A DNA stretch of 64,000 bases from Actinomycetospora sp. NBRC 106375 (GTDB lineage Bacteria > Actinomycetota > Actinomycetes > Mycobacteriales > Pseudonocardiaceae), in assembly GCF_030269665.1 (NCBI RefSeq), contig NZ_BSTS01000017.1, forward strand, positions 62,001 through 126,000. Reading direction: 5' to 3'. Below the pieces are notes generated by a model. It was not told the DNA's origin, made no database searches, and saw only the letters and a program-made list of their open reading frames with translations. The position numbers and the translations under genes were made by a program. Shown piece after piece: positions 41,065-54,232 of the stretch (position 1 is the stretch's first letter; each line of letters begins with the position of its first letter).

Positions 41065-42354
41065 ATGTCCCTCGCAGTCCCGCTCGCCCTCACGGCCCCC
41101 GACCGGGCGCTCGCCGACGCCGACCCCGAGGTGCACGCCGCGGTCGGCCGCGAGCTCGGCCGGCAGCGCCGCACGCTCGAGATGATCGCGAGCGAGAACC
41201 TCGCGCCGCTCGCGGTGATGGCCGCCCAGGGCTCGGTGCTCACCAATAAGTACGCCGAGGGCTACCCGGGCCGGCGCTACTACGGCGGCTGCGAGCACGT
41301 CGACGTCGTCGAGCAGCTCGCGATCGACAGGCTGACGGAGCTCTTCGGCGCCGCCCACGCCAACGTCCAGCCGCACTCGGGCGCCCAGGCCAACGCCGCG
41401 GTGATGGCGGCGCTGCTGACGCCCGGCGACACGATCCTCGGCCTCGACCTCGCGCACGGCGGCCACCTCACGCACGGCATGAAGCTCAACTTCTCCGGCC
41501 GTCTCTACGACGTCGCGGCCTACCACGTGCGGGCCGACGACCACCGCGTCGACATGGACGAGGTCGCCCGCCTGGCCCGCGAGCGCCGACCGAAGCTGAT
41601 CATCGCCGGCTGGTCGGCCTACCCGCGGCAGCTCGACTTCGCGGCGTTCCGCGCGATCGCCGACGAGGTCGGGGCCTGGTTCATGGTCGACATGGCGCAC
41701 TTCGCCGGCCTCGTCGCCGCGGGCCGGCACCCCTCGCCGGTGCCGCACGCCCACGTCGTCACCTCGACGACGCACAAGACGCTCGGCGGCCCGCGCGGCG
41801 GGTTCGTCCTGACATCGGACGCGGCGATCGCCAAGAAGGTCAACTCGGCGGTCTTCCCCGGTCAGCAGGGCGGCCCGCTCGAGCACGTGATCGCCGCCAA
41901 GGCCGTCGCGTTCAAGCTCGCCGGTGAGCCCGCGTTCCGCGAGCGCCAGGAGCGCACGCTGGCCGGCGCCCGCCTGCTCGCCGAGCGCCTGCTGGCCGAG
42001 CCGGACCTCGGCGTCGTCTCCGGCGGCACCGACGTCCACCTCGTGCTGGTCGACCTGCGGGACTCCGCCCTCGACGGGCAGCAGGCCGAGGACCGCCTGC
42101 ACCGCGTCGGCATCACCGTCAACCGCAACGCCGTCCCGTTCGACCCCCGGCCGCCGATGGTCAGCTCCGGGGTCCGGGTCGGCACCGCGGCGCTCGCCGC
42201 CCGCGGGTTCGGCACCGACGACTTCGCCGAGGTCGCCGACGTCGTCGCCCGCGCCCTGCGCCCCGACGTGACCGACGCCGAGCTCGACGCCCTGGCCGAC
42301 CGCACGGCCGCCCTCGCCGACCGCCACCCCCTCTACCCGGAGCTGCCGGTATGA
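41065..42354 (+). CDS. glyA: Serine hydroxymethyltransferase
   Basis: 429 aa. It interconverts glycine plus 5,10-methylene-THF with serine and THF. The PLP lysine is in [34 protein letters not shown] and [10 protein letters not shown] are also canonical. One residue differs from the usual T-L-R-G-P-R-G-G (Arg to Gly). It is the first gene of the sarcosine block: its stop overlaps soxB as ATGA. In this context it uses the methylene-THF released by sarcosine and dimethylglycine oxidases to turn glycine into serine. It is probably a pathway-specific copy rather than the only glyA. A promoter with a GntR-like operator lies upstream. Confidence 0.92.
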   Translation: MSLAVPLALTAPDRALADADPEVHAAVGRELGRQRRTLEMIASENLAPLAVMAAQGSVLTNKYAEGYPGRRYYGGCEHVDVVEQLAIDRLTELFGAAHANVQPHSGAQANAAVMAALLTPGDTILGLDLAHGGHLTHGMKLNFSGRLYDVAAYHVRADDHRVDMDEVARLARERRPKLIIAGWSAYPRQLDFAAFRAIADEVGAWFMVDMAHFAGLVAAGRHPSPVPHAHVVTSTTHKTLGGPRGGFVLTSDAAIAKKVNSAVFPGQQGGPLEHVIAAKAVAFKLAGEPAFRERQERTLAGARLLAERLLAEPDLGVVSGGTDVHLVLVDLRDSALDGQQAEDRLHRVGITVNRNAVPFDPRPPMVSSGVRVGTAALAARGFGTDDFAEVADVVARALRPDVTDAELDALADRTAALADRHPLYPELPV

Positions 42355-43586
42355 CGACTCCGACCCCGCCGGGCGCCCACCTGCCCGAGCACCCCGACCA
42401 CCTCTGGACGACGGCCGAGCCGAGGAAGTCGTACGACGTCGTGATCGTCGGCGGCGGCGGCCACGGGCTCGCCACGGCCCACTACCTCGCGAAGAACCAC
42501 GGCATCACGAACGTCGCGGTGCTCGAGAAGGGCTGGCTCGCGGGCGGGAACATGGCCCGCAACACCACGCTCATCCGCTCGAACTACCTCTGGGACGAGT
42601 CGGCGGGCATCTACGAGCACGCGCTGCGGCTCTGGGAGGGGCTCGAGGACGACCTCGGCTACCCGATCCTCTTCAGCCAGCGCGGCGTGCTCAACCTCGC
42701 CCACACCGAGCAGGACGTCCGCGACTCGATGCGCCGCGTCGAGGCCAACAAGCTCAACGGCATCGACGCCGAGTGGCTCGGGCCCGACGAGGTCGCGAAG
42801 GTCTGCCCGATCGTCAACGTCTCCGCCGACATCCGCTACCCGGTGCAGGGCGCGACGTTCCAGCCGCGCGCGGGCATCGCCAAGCACGACTACGTCGCCT
42901 GGGGCTTCGCCCGCCGGGCCGACGAAGCCGGGATCGACATCATCGAGCACTGCGAGGTCACCGGGTTCGCCACCGACGGCGACCGCGTGACCGGCGTGCG
43001 CACCACCCGCGGGGACATCGCCGCCGGCACGGTCGCGCTCTGCGCCGCCGGGCACACCTCGGTGCTGCTCGACATGCTCGGCGTGCCCGCACCGCTGCAG
43101 TCGCACCCGCTGCAGGCGCTGGTCTCCGAGCTCCTCGAGCCCGTGCACCCGACGATCGTCATGTCCAACGCGGTGCACGTGTACGTCTCACAGGCCCACA
43201 AGGGCGAGCTGGTGATGGGCGCGGGCGTGGACGCGCCCGTCGGGTACGGCCAGCGCGGCGCGTTCCACGTCATCGAGCGCCAGATGGCGGCGGCGGTCGA
43301 GCTCTTCCCCGTGTTCGCGCGCGCCCACCTCCTGCGCAGCTGGGCCGGCATCGTCGACGTCACCCCCGACGCGAGCCCGATCGTCGGCGCGACGCCCTAC
43401 GACAACGTCTTCCTCAACTGCGGCTGGGGCACCGGCGGGTTCAAGGCGACCCCGGGCCTGGGCTGGGCGTTCGCCGACACCGTCGCGCACGGCCGCCCGC
43501 ACCCCCTGGTCGCGCCCTTCGGCCTCGACCGGTTCGTCACCGGTGCCCTCGTCGACGAGCACGGCGCCGCCGCCGTGGCCCACTAG
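42351..43586 (+). CDS. soxB: Sarcosine oxidase, beta subunit
   Basis: 411 aa. The beta subunit of the heterotetrameric enzyme holds FAD and covalent FMN and oxidises sarcosine to glycine. The dinucleotide motif is [37 protein letters not shown] contains the residues near the flavin and the histidine/arginine pocket seen in the family is followed by [17 protein letters not shown] and [14 protein letters not shown] near the C-terminus. The ATG overlaps the glyA stop. Confidence 0.93.
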   Translation: MTTPTPPGAHLPEHPDHLWTTAEPRKSYDVVIVGGGGHGLATAHYLAKNHGITNVAVLEKGWLAGGNMARNTTLIRSNYLWDESAGIYEHALRLWEGLEDDLGYPILFSQRGVLNLAHTEQDVRDSMRRVEANKLNGIDAEWLGPDEVAKVCPIVNVSADIRYPVQGATFQPRAGIAKHDYVAWGFARRADEAGIDIIEHCEVTGFATDGDRVTGVRTTRGDIAAGTVALCAAGHTSVLLDMLGVPAPLQSHPLQALVSELLEPVHPTIVMSNAVHVYVSQAHKGELVMGAGVDAPVGYGQRGAFHVIERQMAAAVELFPVFARAHLLRSWAGIVDVTPDASPIVGATPYDNVFLNCGWGTGGFKATPGLGWAFADTVAHGRPHPLVAPFGLDRFVTGALVDEHGAAAVAH

Positions 43587-43596
43587 GAGGTCCGTC

Positions 43597-43857
43597 GTGC
43601 AACTGATCAGTTGTCCCTGGTGCGGCCCCCGCGAGGAGGTCGAGTTCTCCTACGGCGGCCAGGCCGCCGTCGCCTACCCCGAGCACCCCGCCGCGCTGAC
43701 CGACGAGCAATGGGCGCGCTTCGTGTTCTTCCGCGACAACCCGAAGGGTCCCTTCGCCGAGCGCTGGGTGCACGCCGCGGGCTGCCGTCGCTGGTTCACC
43801 GCCGTCCGCGACACCCGGACGCACCGCTTCGTGTCCCCGTCGGAGGTGACCTCGTGA
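43597..43857 (+). CDS. soxD: Sarcosine oxidase, delta subunit
   Basis: 86 aa, normal for this small zinc-binding subunit. The zinc ligands are in LISCPWCGPREE and the HAAGCRRWF region; RFVFFRDNPKGPFAERWVH is typical. GTG 43597 has a perfect AGGAGG at 43586-43591. Its end overlaps soxA as GTGA. Confidence 0.92.
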   Translation: MQLISCPWCGPREEVEFSYGGQAAVAYPEHPAALTDEQWARFVFFRDNPKGPFAERWVHAAGCRRWFTAVRDTRTHRFVSPSEVTS

Positions 43858-46611
43858 GCCGCGTTCCCGGCTTCGGCCGCATCGACCGCAGCCGCACGGT
43901 CACGATCACCGTCGACGGCGTGCCCTACACCGGGCACCCCGGCGACACCGTCGCCTCGGTGCTGCTCGCCCACGACGTGCACCCCCGCACCACCAGCGTC
44001 AAGTACGGACGCCCCCGCGGCATCACCGGGGCGTGGACCGAGGACCCGACCGGCCTGATCCAGGTCGAGGAGCCTTTCCCCGAGCCGATGCTGCTCGCGA
44101 CCACGGTCGAGGCCACCGACGGGCTCGTCGTGCGCGGGGTCAACGGCCAGGGCCGCCTCGCCGAGGTCGCCGACACCGCCCGCTACGACCGCCGCCACCA
44201 CCACTGCGACGTCCTCGTCGTCGGTGCGGGTCCCGCCGGGCTCGTCGCGGCGCGGGCCGCCGCGCGGCGCGGGGAGAGCGTCGTCCTCGTCGACGACCGG
44301 GCCGATCCCGGCGGCACGCTGACCGGCACGGAGACGATCGACGGGGAGCCGTCGCCGGCCTTCGTCGCCGACGTCGTCGCCGAGCTCGCGGACCAGCCCG
44401 AGGTCACCCACCTCCAGCGCACCACCGCCTTCGGGCACTACGACGACGGCTTCGTGCTCGCGCTCGAGCGCCGGGGCGACAGTGTCGACGGGTATGGGCT
44501 CCGCACCCGCCAGCGCGTGCACCGCATCCGGGCCTCCCGCGTCGTCGTCGCGGCCGGCGCGATCGAGCGTCCGGTGGTCATCGAGGACGGCGACCGGCCC
44601 GGGGTCGTGCTCGCGTCCGCGGCGCGGGACCTGCTGCACCGCCACGGCGTGCTCGTGGGGCGCGAGGTCGTGGTGTTCACGACGAACGACTCCGCCTACG
44701 CCGCGGCGCTCGACCTGCACGAGGCCGGGGCCGGCGTGCGGGTGCTCGACGCCCGCGACGAGGCCCCGCGGGGGTGGGCGCGGGCGTGCGCCGAGCGCGG
44801 CGTCGCGGTCACGCCCGCGGCCACGGTGCGTGGCACCCGGGGCGAGGAGCGGATCACGGCGGCGGTCACGGGGGACGGGACGGAGATCCCCTGCGACCTC
44901 CTGCTCCTGTCCGGCGGCTGGACGCCCGCGGCGCACCTGGTCAGCCACGTCGGCGGCGCCCTGACCTACGACGAGACCCTCGGCGCGTTCGTCTTCGGCG
45001 AGCCCGTGGCCGGCGTCGAGGTGATCGGTGCGGCGAACGGGACGCTCGCTCTCGCGGACGTCCTGCGCGAGGCGGGCGGGGCCGGCGCGCCGCACGCGCC
45101 CGCGGAGGACGACGGGGCACCGCCGCGGGTGCTCTGGCGCACCGAGGGCGACCCGGCCCGGCAGTTCGTCGACGTCGCCCGCGACGCGACGGTCGCCGAC
45201 ATCGCCCGGGCCGTCGGCGCCGGGCTGACGCACCCCGAGCACGTCAAGCGCTACACGACCATCGGGACCGCGCACGACCAGGGCCGGACGTCGGGGATGC
45301 TCGCGATCGGGATCCTCGCCGAGCTCACCGGACGCCCCGTCGCGGCCATGAGACCCACGACGTTCCGCCCGCCGTTCGTCCCGGTGGCATTCGCGGCGCT
45401 CGCCGGGCGCGAGCGCGGCGACCTCTTCGACCCGGTGCGCACCACGCCGCTGCACGCGTGGCACGTCGCCGCCGGGGCCGAGTTCGAGGACGTCGGGCAG
45501 TGGAAGCGCGCGCGGCACTACCCGCGCGCCGGCGAGGACATGACGGCCGCGGTGCTGCGCGAGTGCGCGGCGGTGCGGACGTCGGTCGGGATCATGGACG
45601 CCTCGACGCTCGGCACGATCGACGTCCGGGGGCCCGACGCGCCGGTGCTGCTCGACCGGCTCTACACGAACATGATGTCGAGCCTGAAGGTCGGCCGCGT
45701 GCGCTACGGCGTCATGTGCGGCAACGACGGCATGGTCCGCGACGACGGCACTGTGCTGCGCCTGGCCGAGAACCGCTACCTCGTCACGACCACCACCGGC
45801 AACGCCGCCGCCGTGCTGGACTCCATGGAGGAGTGGCTCCAGACCGAGTGGACCGACCTGCGGGTGCGGCTGACCTCGGTCACCGACCACTGGTCGATCG
45901 CGGCGGTGGCCGGCCCGCGGTCGCGGGACGTGATCGGCGCGGTGTTCGGAGACCTCGACGTCTCGAACGACGCGTTCGGGTTCATGACCTGGCAGGACAC
46001 GGTCCTCGACGGGACGCCCGTCCGCGTCGCCCGCATTTCCTTCTCGGGCGAGCTGGCCTTCGAGGTCAGCGTCGCGTCCGGGTACGCGTCGGCGGTGTGG
46101 GCGCGCCTGCTCGCGGCCGGGCAGGCGTACGGCATCACGCCCTACGGCACCGAGACGATGCACGTCCTGCGGGCCGAGAAGGGCTACCCGATCATCGGCC
46201 AGGACACCGACGGCACCGTCTCGCCGCACGACCTCGGCATGAGCTGGGCGGTGTCGGCGAAGAAGGACGACTTCGTCGGCAAGCGCTCCTACACCCGGCC
46301 GGAGAACCGCAACCCGCTGCGCAAGCAGCTGGTCTCGCTGCTGCCCACCGACGCGGCCACGAAGCTGCCCGAGGGCTCGCAGATCGTCGGCTTCTGCGCC
46401 GACGGCCGGCTGCCCGCCCCGCCGGTGCCGATGCTCGGGCACGTCACCTCGAGCTACCACAGCGCCGAGCTCGCCCGTCCGTTCGCGCTGGCCCTGGTGA
46501 AGGGCGGCCGCGACCGCGTCGGCGAGGTCGTCCACGTCCCCGTCGAGGGCGAGCTGGTGCCCGCCCTCATCGGGTCCTCCGTCCTCGTCGACCCCGAAGG
46601 AGCCCGTCGCG

Positions 46612-46619
<8 letters not shown>
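43854..46619 (+). CDS. soxA: Sarcosine oxidase, alpha subunit
   Basis: 921 aa. Domains in order: a ferredoxin-like N-terminal part (VTITVDGVPYTGHPGDTVAS), a nucleotide-binding disulfide-reductase-like domain (VLVVGAGPAGLVAARAAARRG and GGTLTGTE), and a C-terminal GcvT-type folate-binding domain (SVGIMDASTLGTIDVRGPDA and HVLRAEKGYPIIGQDTDG), which captures the methyl as methylene-THF. GTG 43854 overlaps soxD; the end overlaps soxG by 8 bases. Confidence 0.93.
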
Positions 46620-49685
<3,066 letters not shown>

Positions 49686-49690
49686 GCACG

Positions 49691-50140
49691 GTGGAGCAGT
49701 TCCTGGCGTCGCTCGCGTCCGGGGATCCCGAGAGCGATCCCCGGGCGGGGGCGGCGCTGCACGTCGCCCTCGGTGCGGCGCTCGTGGCGCGGGTGGCGCG
49801 CGCGGGCGCGGGGGACCGGGCGACGGAGGCGGACGCGGTGCGGGTCGAGGCCCTGGCCGGGGCGTCGCCGGGGCGGGTGATCGAGCTCGCCGACCGCACG
49901 CTGAGGCTCGCCGAGGCCGTGCGGCCGGCGGCGCCCCGGGCGGCCGTCCCGAGGATCGCGGCGGCGGCCGAGGCCCTGCGCGCCGCGGTGGGCACGGCGC
50001 GCGTCGACGTCGAGGCCGACCTCGTCACCGACCCCGCGGTGCGCGCGGAGCTGCTGGCCGCGATCGAGCCCGTCGACGACCTCGTCCTGCGCGCCGCCAA
50101 GCTCACCGCCGTCGTCCGGGAGCAGTCCCTCCGTATGTGA
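49691..50140 (+). CDS. Cyclodeaminase/cyclohydrolase (FTCD C-terminal) family protein
   Basis: 149 aa from GTG 49691; CTG 49682, overlapping the previous TGA as CTGA, is another possibility. The helical repeat AGAALHVALGAALVARVARAG resembles the G-G-G-S-A-A-A-L start of formiminotransferase-cyclodeaminase proteins, though the triple glycine is lost; RVEALAGASPGRVIELADRTLRL and LVTDPAVRAELLAAIE fit the rest. Together with folate-linked oxidases it would open methenyl-THF to 10-formyl-THF. It is shorter and more degenerate than usual, so activity is unsure. Its TGA stop is part of the GTGAGC edge of a hairpin. Confidence 0.68.
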   Translation: MEQFLASLASGDPESDPRAGAALHVALGAALVARVARAGAGDRATEADAVRVEALAGASPGRVIELADRTLRLAEAVRPAAPRAAVPRIAAAAEALRAAVGTARVDVEADLVTDPAVRAELLAAIEPVDDLVLRAAKLTAVVREQSLRM

Positions 50141-50176
50141 GCGAACTTTGGTGCCATAGCCCCGAAGTTCGCTCAC
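50137..50176. repeat. GTGAGC hairpin, family A, copy 4
   Basis: GTGAGCGAACTT (50137-50148) pairs with AAGTTCGCTCAC (50165-50176); an inner six-base stem with one mismatch and a CATA loop complete it. Flanks CCGTAT and GTACGG extend the pairing outward by six bases with one wobble. It lies between convergent genes and gives the stop TGA of the preceding gene. Confidence 0.83.
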
Positions 50177-50185
50177 GTACGGACG

Positions 50186-50854
50186 TCAGATGACCGCGCG
50201 GATCGCCTTCTCGAACCCCTGGACGTGCTGGCGTGCCTTGCGGGCGGCCACGTCCGCCTCGCCGGCGGCGATCGTGCGCAGCAGCCCGGCGTGCTCCTCG
50301 ACGTGGGAGACGAAGTCCGACATCCGGTCGAGGAAGAGGCAGAAGATCCGCGTCGCCAGGTTGTCGTAGCGCACGAGGGTGTCCTCCAGGTGCGGGTTGC
50401 CGGCGGCGTGGTAGATCGCCCGGTGCACCCGCATGTCCCAGCGCATCAGCTCCTCGCGCGAGAGCGAGCGCACGTCCAGGCCCTCGGTGGCCTCGGCCAG
50501 CTCCTCGAGGTCCGCCCGCGCGGCGTCCCCCGCGTCCTCCGCGGCGCGACGGGCGGCGAGGGGCTCGAGCTGCACCCGGATGTCGGAGATGTAGGCGAGG
50601 TCGGTGATGTCCACGGCCGTCGCGAAGGTGCCGCGGCGGGGGTACGAGATCACCAGCCGGTCGCTCTCGAGCCGCTTGAGCGCCTCGCGGACGGGCGTGC
50701 GCCCGACCTCCAGCGACTCGACGAGCGCGACCTCGTCGATCGGTGCCATCGGGGGGATCTCCAGCATGATCAGCTTGTCCTGGATCGCCGCGTAGGCGCG
50801 CTCGGACAGCGACAGCGGAGGGCTCGTCTCCTGCTCGTCGGGAAGCACACTCAC
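50186..50854 (-). CDS. GntR-family regulator, FadR/FCD subgroup
   Basis: 222 aa. The N-terminal winged helix has [39 protein letters not shown] and ISYPRRGTF. The C-terminal FCD domain has the metal/ligand pattern [17 protein letters not shown] and [20 protein letters not shown] (D, H, H, H). It is divergent from sdaA, with a TGATATAT motif in between that also occurs in front of glyA, so it probably controls the serine end of the block. The effector is likely a small carboxylate or amino acid such as glycine or serine (inference). GTG 50854. Confidence 0.87.
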   Translation of the reverse strand: MSVLPDEQETSPPLSLSERAYAAIQDKLIMLEIPPMAPIDEVALVESLEVGRTPVREALKRLESDRLVISYPRRGTFATAVDITDLAYISDIRVQLEPLAARRAAEDAGDAARADLEELAEATEGLDVRSLSREELMRWDMRVHRAIYHAAGNPHLEDTLVRYDNLATRIFCLFLDRMSDFVSHVEEHAGLLRTIAAGEADVAARKARQHVQGFEKAIRAVI

Positions 50855-50902
50855 AGCCGGAGCCTACAACAGACGGAGCAATACTTCTCCTGTGCGGCGA
50901 CA

Positions 50903-50916
50903 ACTGATATATTAAG
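50903..50916. promoter_or_regulatory. GntR-type operator in front of sdaA
   Basis: ACTGATATATTAAG is AT-rich against a very GC-rich background and shares AAyTGATATATy (starting one base earlier) with the operator ahead of glyA at 41032-41044. It lies 50 bases upstream of the sdaA start and 49 bases from the GntR start. Confidence 0.6.
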
Positions 50917-50965
50917 ACGATCTCCTGCGCACCGCAGCGCCCCGTTCCCGACCCTGGGGGTGTCC

Positions 50966-52366
50966 GTGGCCATCTCGGTGTTCGACCTGTTCAAGGTGGG
51001 TATCGGCCCGTCCAGCTCCCACACCGTGGGCCCGATGCGGGCGGCGTACCTGTTCGGCTCGCGCCTGCACGACACCGACCTCCTGCCGCGCGTCGTGTCG
51101 GTGCGCTGCGAGCTCTTCGGCTCGCTCGGCGCCACCGGCCACGGGCACGGCAGCGTCCCCGCCGTCGTCCTCGGGCTCACCGGCCGGCAGCCCCACCTCG
51201 TCGACCCGGTGGAGGCGCAGCCGGTGGTCGCCGCCGTCCGGGAGGCCCGCGGCATCGCGCTCGCGGGCAAGCACCGGATCGCGTTCTCGGTCGACCGCGA
51301 CGTGGTGCTGCACCGCACCCGGCGGCTCGCGTTCCACAGCAACGGCATGGTGTTCACCGCGCGCGACACCGCCGGCGACGTCGTCGAGCGCCGCGCGTAC
51401 TACTCCGTCGGCGGCGGGTTCGTGCTGGACGAGTCGGAGACGGGAGACGAAGCGGAGCGGAGCTCGACCCAGGTGAGCAGCGAGAGCGTGATCCGCGAGG
51501 ACACGACGCCCGTGCCGTACCCGTTCGCCTCCGGCGACGAGCTGGTCGCGCTCGCCCGCACGCACGGCCTGCGGATCAGCGACGTGGTGCTCGCCAACGA
51601 GTCGGCGTGGCGCCCCGAGACCGAGACCCGCGCCGGGCTGCTGCACCTGTGGTCGGTGATGCGTGAGTGCGTCGAGCGCGGCACGACGACGTCCGGCGTG
51701 CTCCCGGGCGGCTTGCGGGTACGCCGCCGCGCCGCCGAGCTGCGGGGCCACCTCGAGGCCGAGGGCGCCGGCGCGACGGACATGGACCGCGTGACGCTCG
51801 ACGCGCTCGCCGTCAACGAGGAGAACGCCGCCGGCGGCCGGGTCGTCACGGCGCCCACCAACGGCGCGGCGGGCATCGTGCCCGCGGTCCTGCACCACGC
51901 CTCCCGCACCGTGCCGGGCTTCGACGACGACGCCGTCGCCCGCTTCCTGCTCACCGCCGCGGCGATCGGGCAGTTGTTCAAGCGCAACGCCTCGATCTCG
52001 GGCGCCGAGGTCGGCTGCCAGGGCGAGGTCGGCTCGGCCTGCTCGATGGCCGCGGGCGCGTTCGCGGAGCTCCTGGGCGGCACGCCCGAGCAGGTCGAGA
52101 ACGCCGCCGAGATCGGGATCGAGCACAACCTGGGGCTCACCTGCGACCCCGTCGGCGGCCTCGTGCAGATCCCGTGCATCGAGCGCAACGCCGTCGCGTC
52201 CGTCAAGGCCATCACCGCGGCCCGCATGGCGGTGCGCGGCGACGGCGTCCACCACGTCTCGCTGGACAAGGCCATCCGGACCATGCGCGCGACCGGGGCC
52301 GACATGAAGGTCAAGTACAAGGAGACGGCCCGGGGCGGGCTCGCTCTCACCGTCGTCGAGTGCTGA
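50966..52366 (+). CDS. sdaA: L-serine dehydratase (ammonia-lyase), iron-sulfur type
   Basis: 466 aa, single-chain type with beta-like then alpha-like domains. It makes pyruvate and ammonia from serine. The start [20 protein letters not shown] and [13 protein letters not shown] are the N-terminal signatures. Cysteines for the [4Fe-4S] cluster are in [19 protein letters not shown] and [22 protein letters not shown] 50966 is chosen by family alignment; GTG 50960 is two codons earlier. It drains the serine made by GlyA into central metabolism, completing betaine to pyruvate. Confidence 0.92.
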   Translation: MAISVFDLFKVGIGPSSSHTVGPMRAAYLFGSRLHDTDLLPRVVSVRCELFGSLGATGHGHGSVPAVVLGLTGRQPHLVDPVEAQPVVAAVREARGIALAGKHRIAFSVDRDVVLHRTRRLAFHSNGMVFTARDTAGDVVERRAYYSVGGGFVLDESETGDEAERSSTQVSSESVIREDTTPVPYPFASGDELVALARTHGLRISDVVLANESAWRPETETRAGLLHLWSVMRECVERGTTTSGVLPGGLRVRRRAAELRGHLEAEGAGATDMDRVTLDALAVNEENAAGGRVVTAPTNGAAGIVPAVLHHASRTVPGFDDDAVARFLLTAAAIGQLFKRNASISGAEVGCQGEVGSACSMAAGAFAELLGGTPEQVENAAEIGIEHNLGLTCDPVGGLVQIPCIERNAVASVKAITAARMAVRGDGVHHVSLDKAIRTMRATGADMKVKYKETARGGLALTVVEC

Positions 52367-52376
52367 GGAACCCCGC

Positions 52377-53221
52377 GTGACCGCGTTCGTGCTGTCCCTG
52401 AGCTGCCCCAACCGGACGGGCATCGTCCGCGCCGTGAGCGGCCACGTCGCCGCGCACGGCGGCGACATCGTCGAGCACCAGCAGTTCGACGACCCCGTGA
52501 GCGGGCGCCTGTTCCTGCGCACCCGCGTCGCGGTCCCGGACGGCGCCGACCTCGACGCGATCGCGGCCGACTTCGCGCCTGTCGCCGCCGCGTTCGCGAT
52601 GGAGTACGCGTTCCACGCGCCCCGGCCGGTGCGTGTCCTCGCGATGGTGTCGCGGTCCGGGCACTGCCTGAACGACCTGATCTTCCGCTGGCGCTCCGGC
52701 AGCCTCGGCGGCGAGCTCGTCGGCGTCGTGTCCAACCACGACGACCTGCGCGCCATGGCCGAGTCGGCCGGCCTGCCGTACGTCCACGTGCCCGTCACGC
52801 CGGCCGGGAAGGCGGGGGCGGAGGCGGAGCTGCTGCGTCTCGTCGACGCGTGGGACGCCGACCTCGTGGTGCTCGCCCGCTACATGCAGGTCCTCTCCAC
52901 CGCACCTGCGCCGCCCTGCGCGGGCGCGCGATCAACATCCACCACTCGTTCCTGCCCGGCTTCGCAGGCGCCAAGCCGTACCACCAGGCCTACGACCGCG
53001 GCGTGAAGCTCGTCGGCGCGACGGCGCACTACGTCACGGCCGACCTCGACGAGGGCCCGATCATCGAGCAGGAGGTCGTGCGCATCGACCACACCCACGA
53101 CCCCGCGGCGCTGCAGACGGTCGGCCGCGGCGCGGAGGCGCTCGCGCTGTCCCGCGCCGTGCGGTGGCACTGCGAGCGGAGGGTGCTGCTCGACGGCCAC
53201 CGGACGGTGGTGTTCCGCTGA
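52377..53221 (+). pseudogene. purU: Formyltetrahydrofolate deformylase with a one-base frameshift
   Basis: PurU hydrolyses 10-formyl-THF to formate and THF. The N-terminal ACT domain ([22 protein letters not shown]) and the start of the catalytic domain ([22 protein letters not shown] and [11 protein letters not shown]) are in the first frame. The rest ([40 protein letters not shown]) is in the -1 frame. Family members have three residues (often D-D-L) between MQVLS and C-A-A-L-R; here 8 bases instead of 9 lie there (about 52897-52905), so one base seems to be missing. It may be a true lesion or a sequencing error. Role in context: recycle folate loaded by the oxidases. It follows sdaA by 10 bases; a fuller start is GTG 52377. 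Confidence 0.8.
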
Positions 53222-53225
53222 GGAG

Positions 53226-53999
53226 CTATCCGGCCCGGTACCCGAGCTCCACCGAGAGCTCCGCGGCGCCCTCCCGCAGGTCGGCGACGATGGCACGAGC
53301 CCGCCGGCGGGGCAGCCGGTAGGACGGGCCGGTGGCCGACAGCGCCGAGCCCACGGTGCCGTCGCCGGAGAACACCGGCACCGCCACGGCGTGCATCCCG
53401 ACCTCGAGCTCCTCGAACGACCGGGCGTGGCCCTCGTCGAGCACCCGGGCGAGCTCGGCGCGCAGCGCGGCGTGCTCGACGATGGTGTCGTCGGTGTAGC
53501 GGTGCAGCGCCCGGCGCAGCAGCGGGCGGCGGCTGTCCTCGTCCATCCAGGCGAGCAGCACCTTGCCCGCGGACGTGGCGTGCAGGGGCGTCCGGCGGCC
53601 CACCCAGTTCTGCGACGTGATGGCGGCGGCGCCGTCCTCCTGCGCGACCGTGATCGCGACCTCGCCGTCGGAGACGGCCACGTTCACGGTCTCGCCGAGG
53701 CTCTCGGCGAGACGCCCGCAGATCGGCTGCCCGAGGCGCGCGACGTCGAGGCGGGCGGTGGTGGCCGCCGCGAGCCGCACGATGCCGTAGCTCAGCGCGT
53801 ACTTGCCGCGCTCGCCCTGCTGTTCGAGCAGGTGGCGCGACTGCAGCGCCGCCACGAGGCGCGAGGCGGTCGACTTGTGGACCTCGAGCTCCTCGGCGAT
53901 CTCGGTGATCCCGAGGTCCCCGCGGGCGGCGAGCATCTCCAGGATCGACACGGCCCGGTCGACCGACTGGACCGCGGACCCTTCTCTCGTCGGGGACAT
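53226..53999 (-). CDS. IclR-family transcriptional regulator
   Basis: 257 aa. The winged helix is SVDRAVSILEMLAARGDLGITEIAEELEVHKSTASRLV (in parts: RAVSILEMLAARGDLG and EIAEELEVHKSTASRLV). The C-terminal GAF-like domain has PLHATSAGKVLLAWM and EELEVGMHAVAVPVFSGDG, hallmarks of IclR. It follows a Rieske oxygenase gene and a small gene on the same strand. Its likely operator is GTTGC-N7-GCAAC, found ahead of the oxygenase, reductase and ferredoxin genes. ATG 53999. Confidence 0.88.
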   Translation of the reverse strand: MSPTREGSAVQSVDRAVSILEMLAARGDLGITEIAEELEVHKSTASRLVAALQSRHLLEQQGERGKYALSYGIVRLAAATTARLDVARLGQPICGRLAESLGETVNVAVSDGEVAITVAQEDGAAAITSQNWVGRRTPLHATSAGKVLLAWMDEDSRRPLLRRALHRYTDDTIVEHAALRAELARVLDEGHARSFEELEVGMHAVAVPVFSGDGTVGSALSATGPSYRLPRRRARAIVADLREGAAELSVELGYRAG

Positions 54000-54009
54000 C
54001 GCCGCGACG

Positions 54010-54204
54010 CTATCGGTCGGCGGCGTCGTTCCCGAGAGCCCGGGCGAGCTCCATGAGCAGCCCCGGCAGTCGCGCCGCACACGTCGGGCAGACGCAGCCG
54101 CTGCCGTGGACGTTCAGTTCGTCGGCGACCGCGAAGGCGTCGCGGTAGTCGCGGGTGGCGAGGTCGGAACCCGACGGGTCGGAGTTCTCCGGGGTGACGG
54201 ACAT
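54010..54204 (-). CDS. 64-aa cysteine-motif protein between oxygenase and regulator
   Basis: The ATG at 54204 has a strong GAGGAG 8 bases upstream. The N-terminal half is polar (SVTPENSDPSGSDLATRDYRD quoted in part: TPENSDPSGSDLATRDY); the C-terminal half has VHGSGCVCPTCAARLPGLL, giving C-x-C-x-x-C and a nearby histidine, a possible metal-binding knuckle. I do not recognise a family. It lies 28 bases after the Rieske oxygenase gene and 10 bases before the IclR gene, so all three are probably one transcript. It could help assemble or deliver iron, or act with the oxygenase; no evidence decides. Confidence 0.65.
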   Translation of the reverse strand: MSVTPENSDPSGSDLATRDYRDAFAVADELNVHGSGCVCPTCAARLPGLLMELARALGNDAADR

Positions 54205-54232
54205 GTGCTTTCTCCTCGGGGGAAGGAACGGC

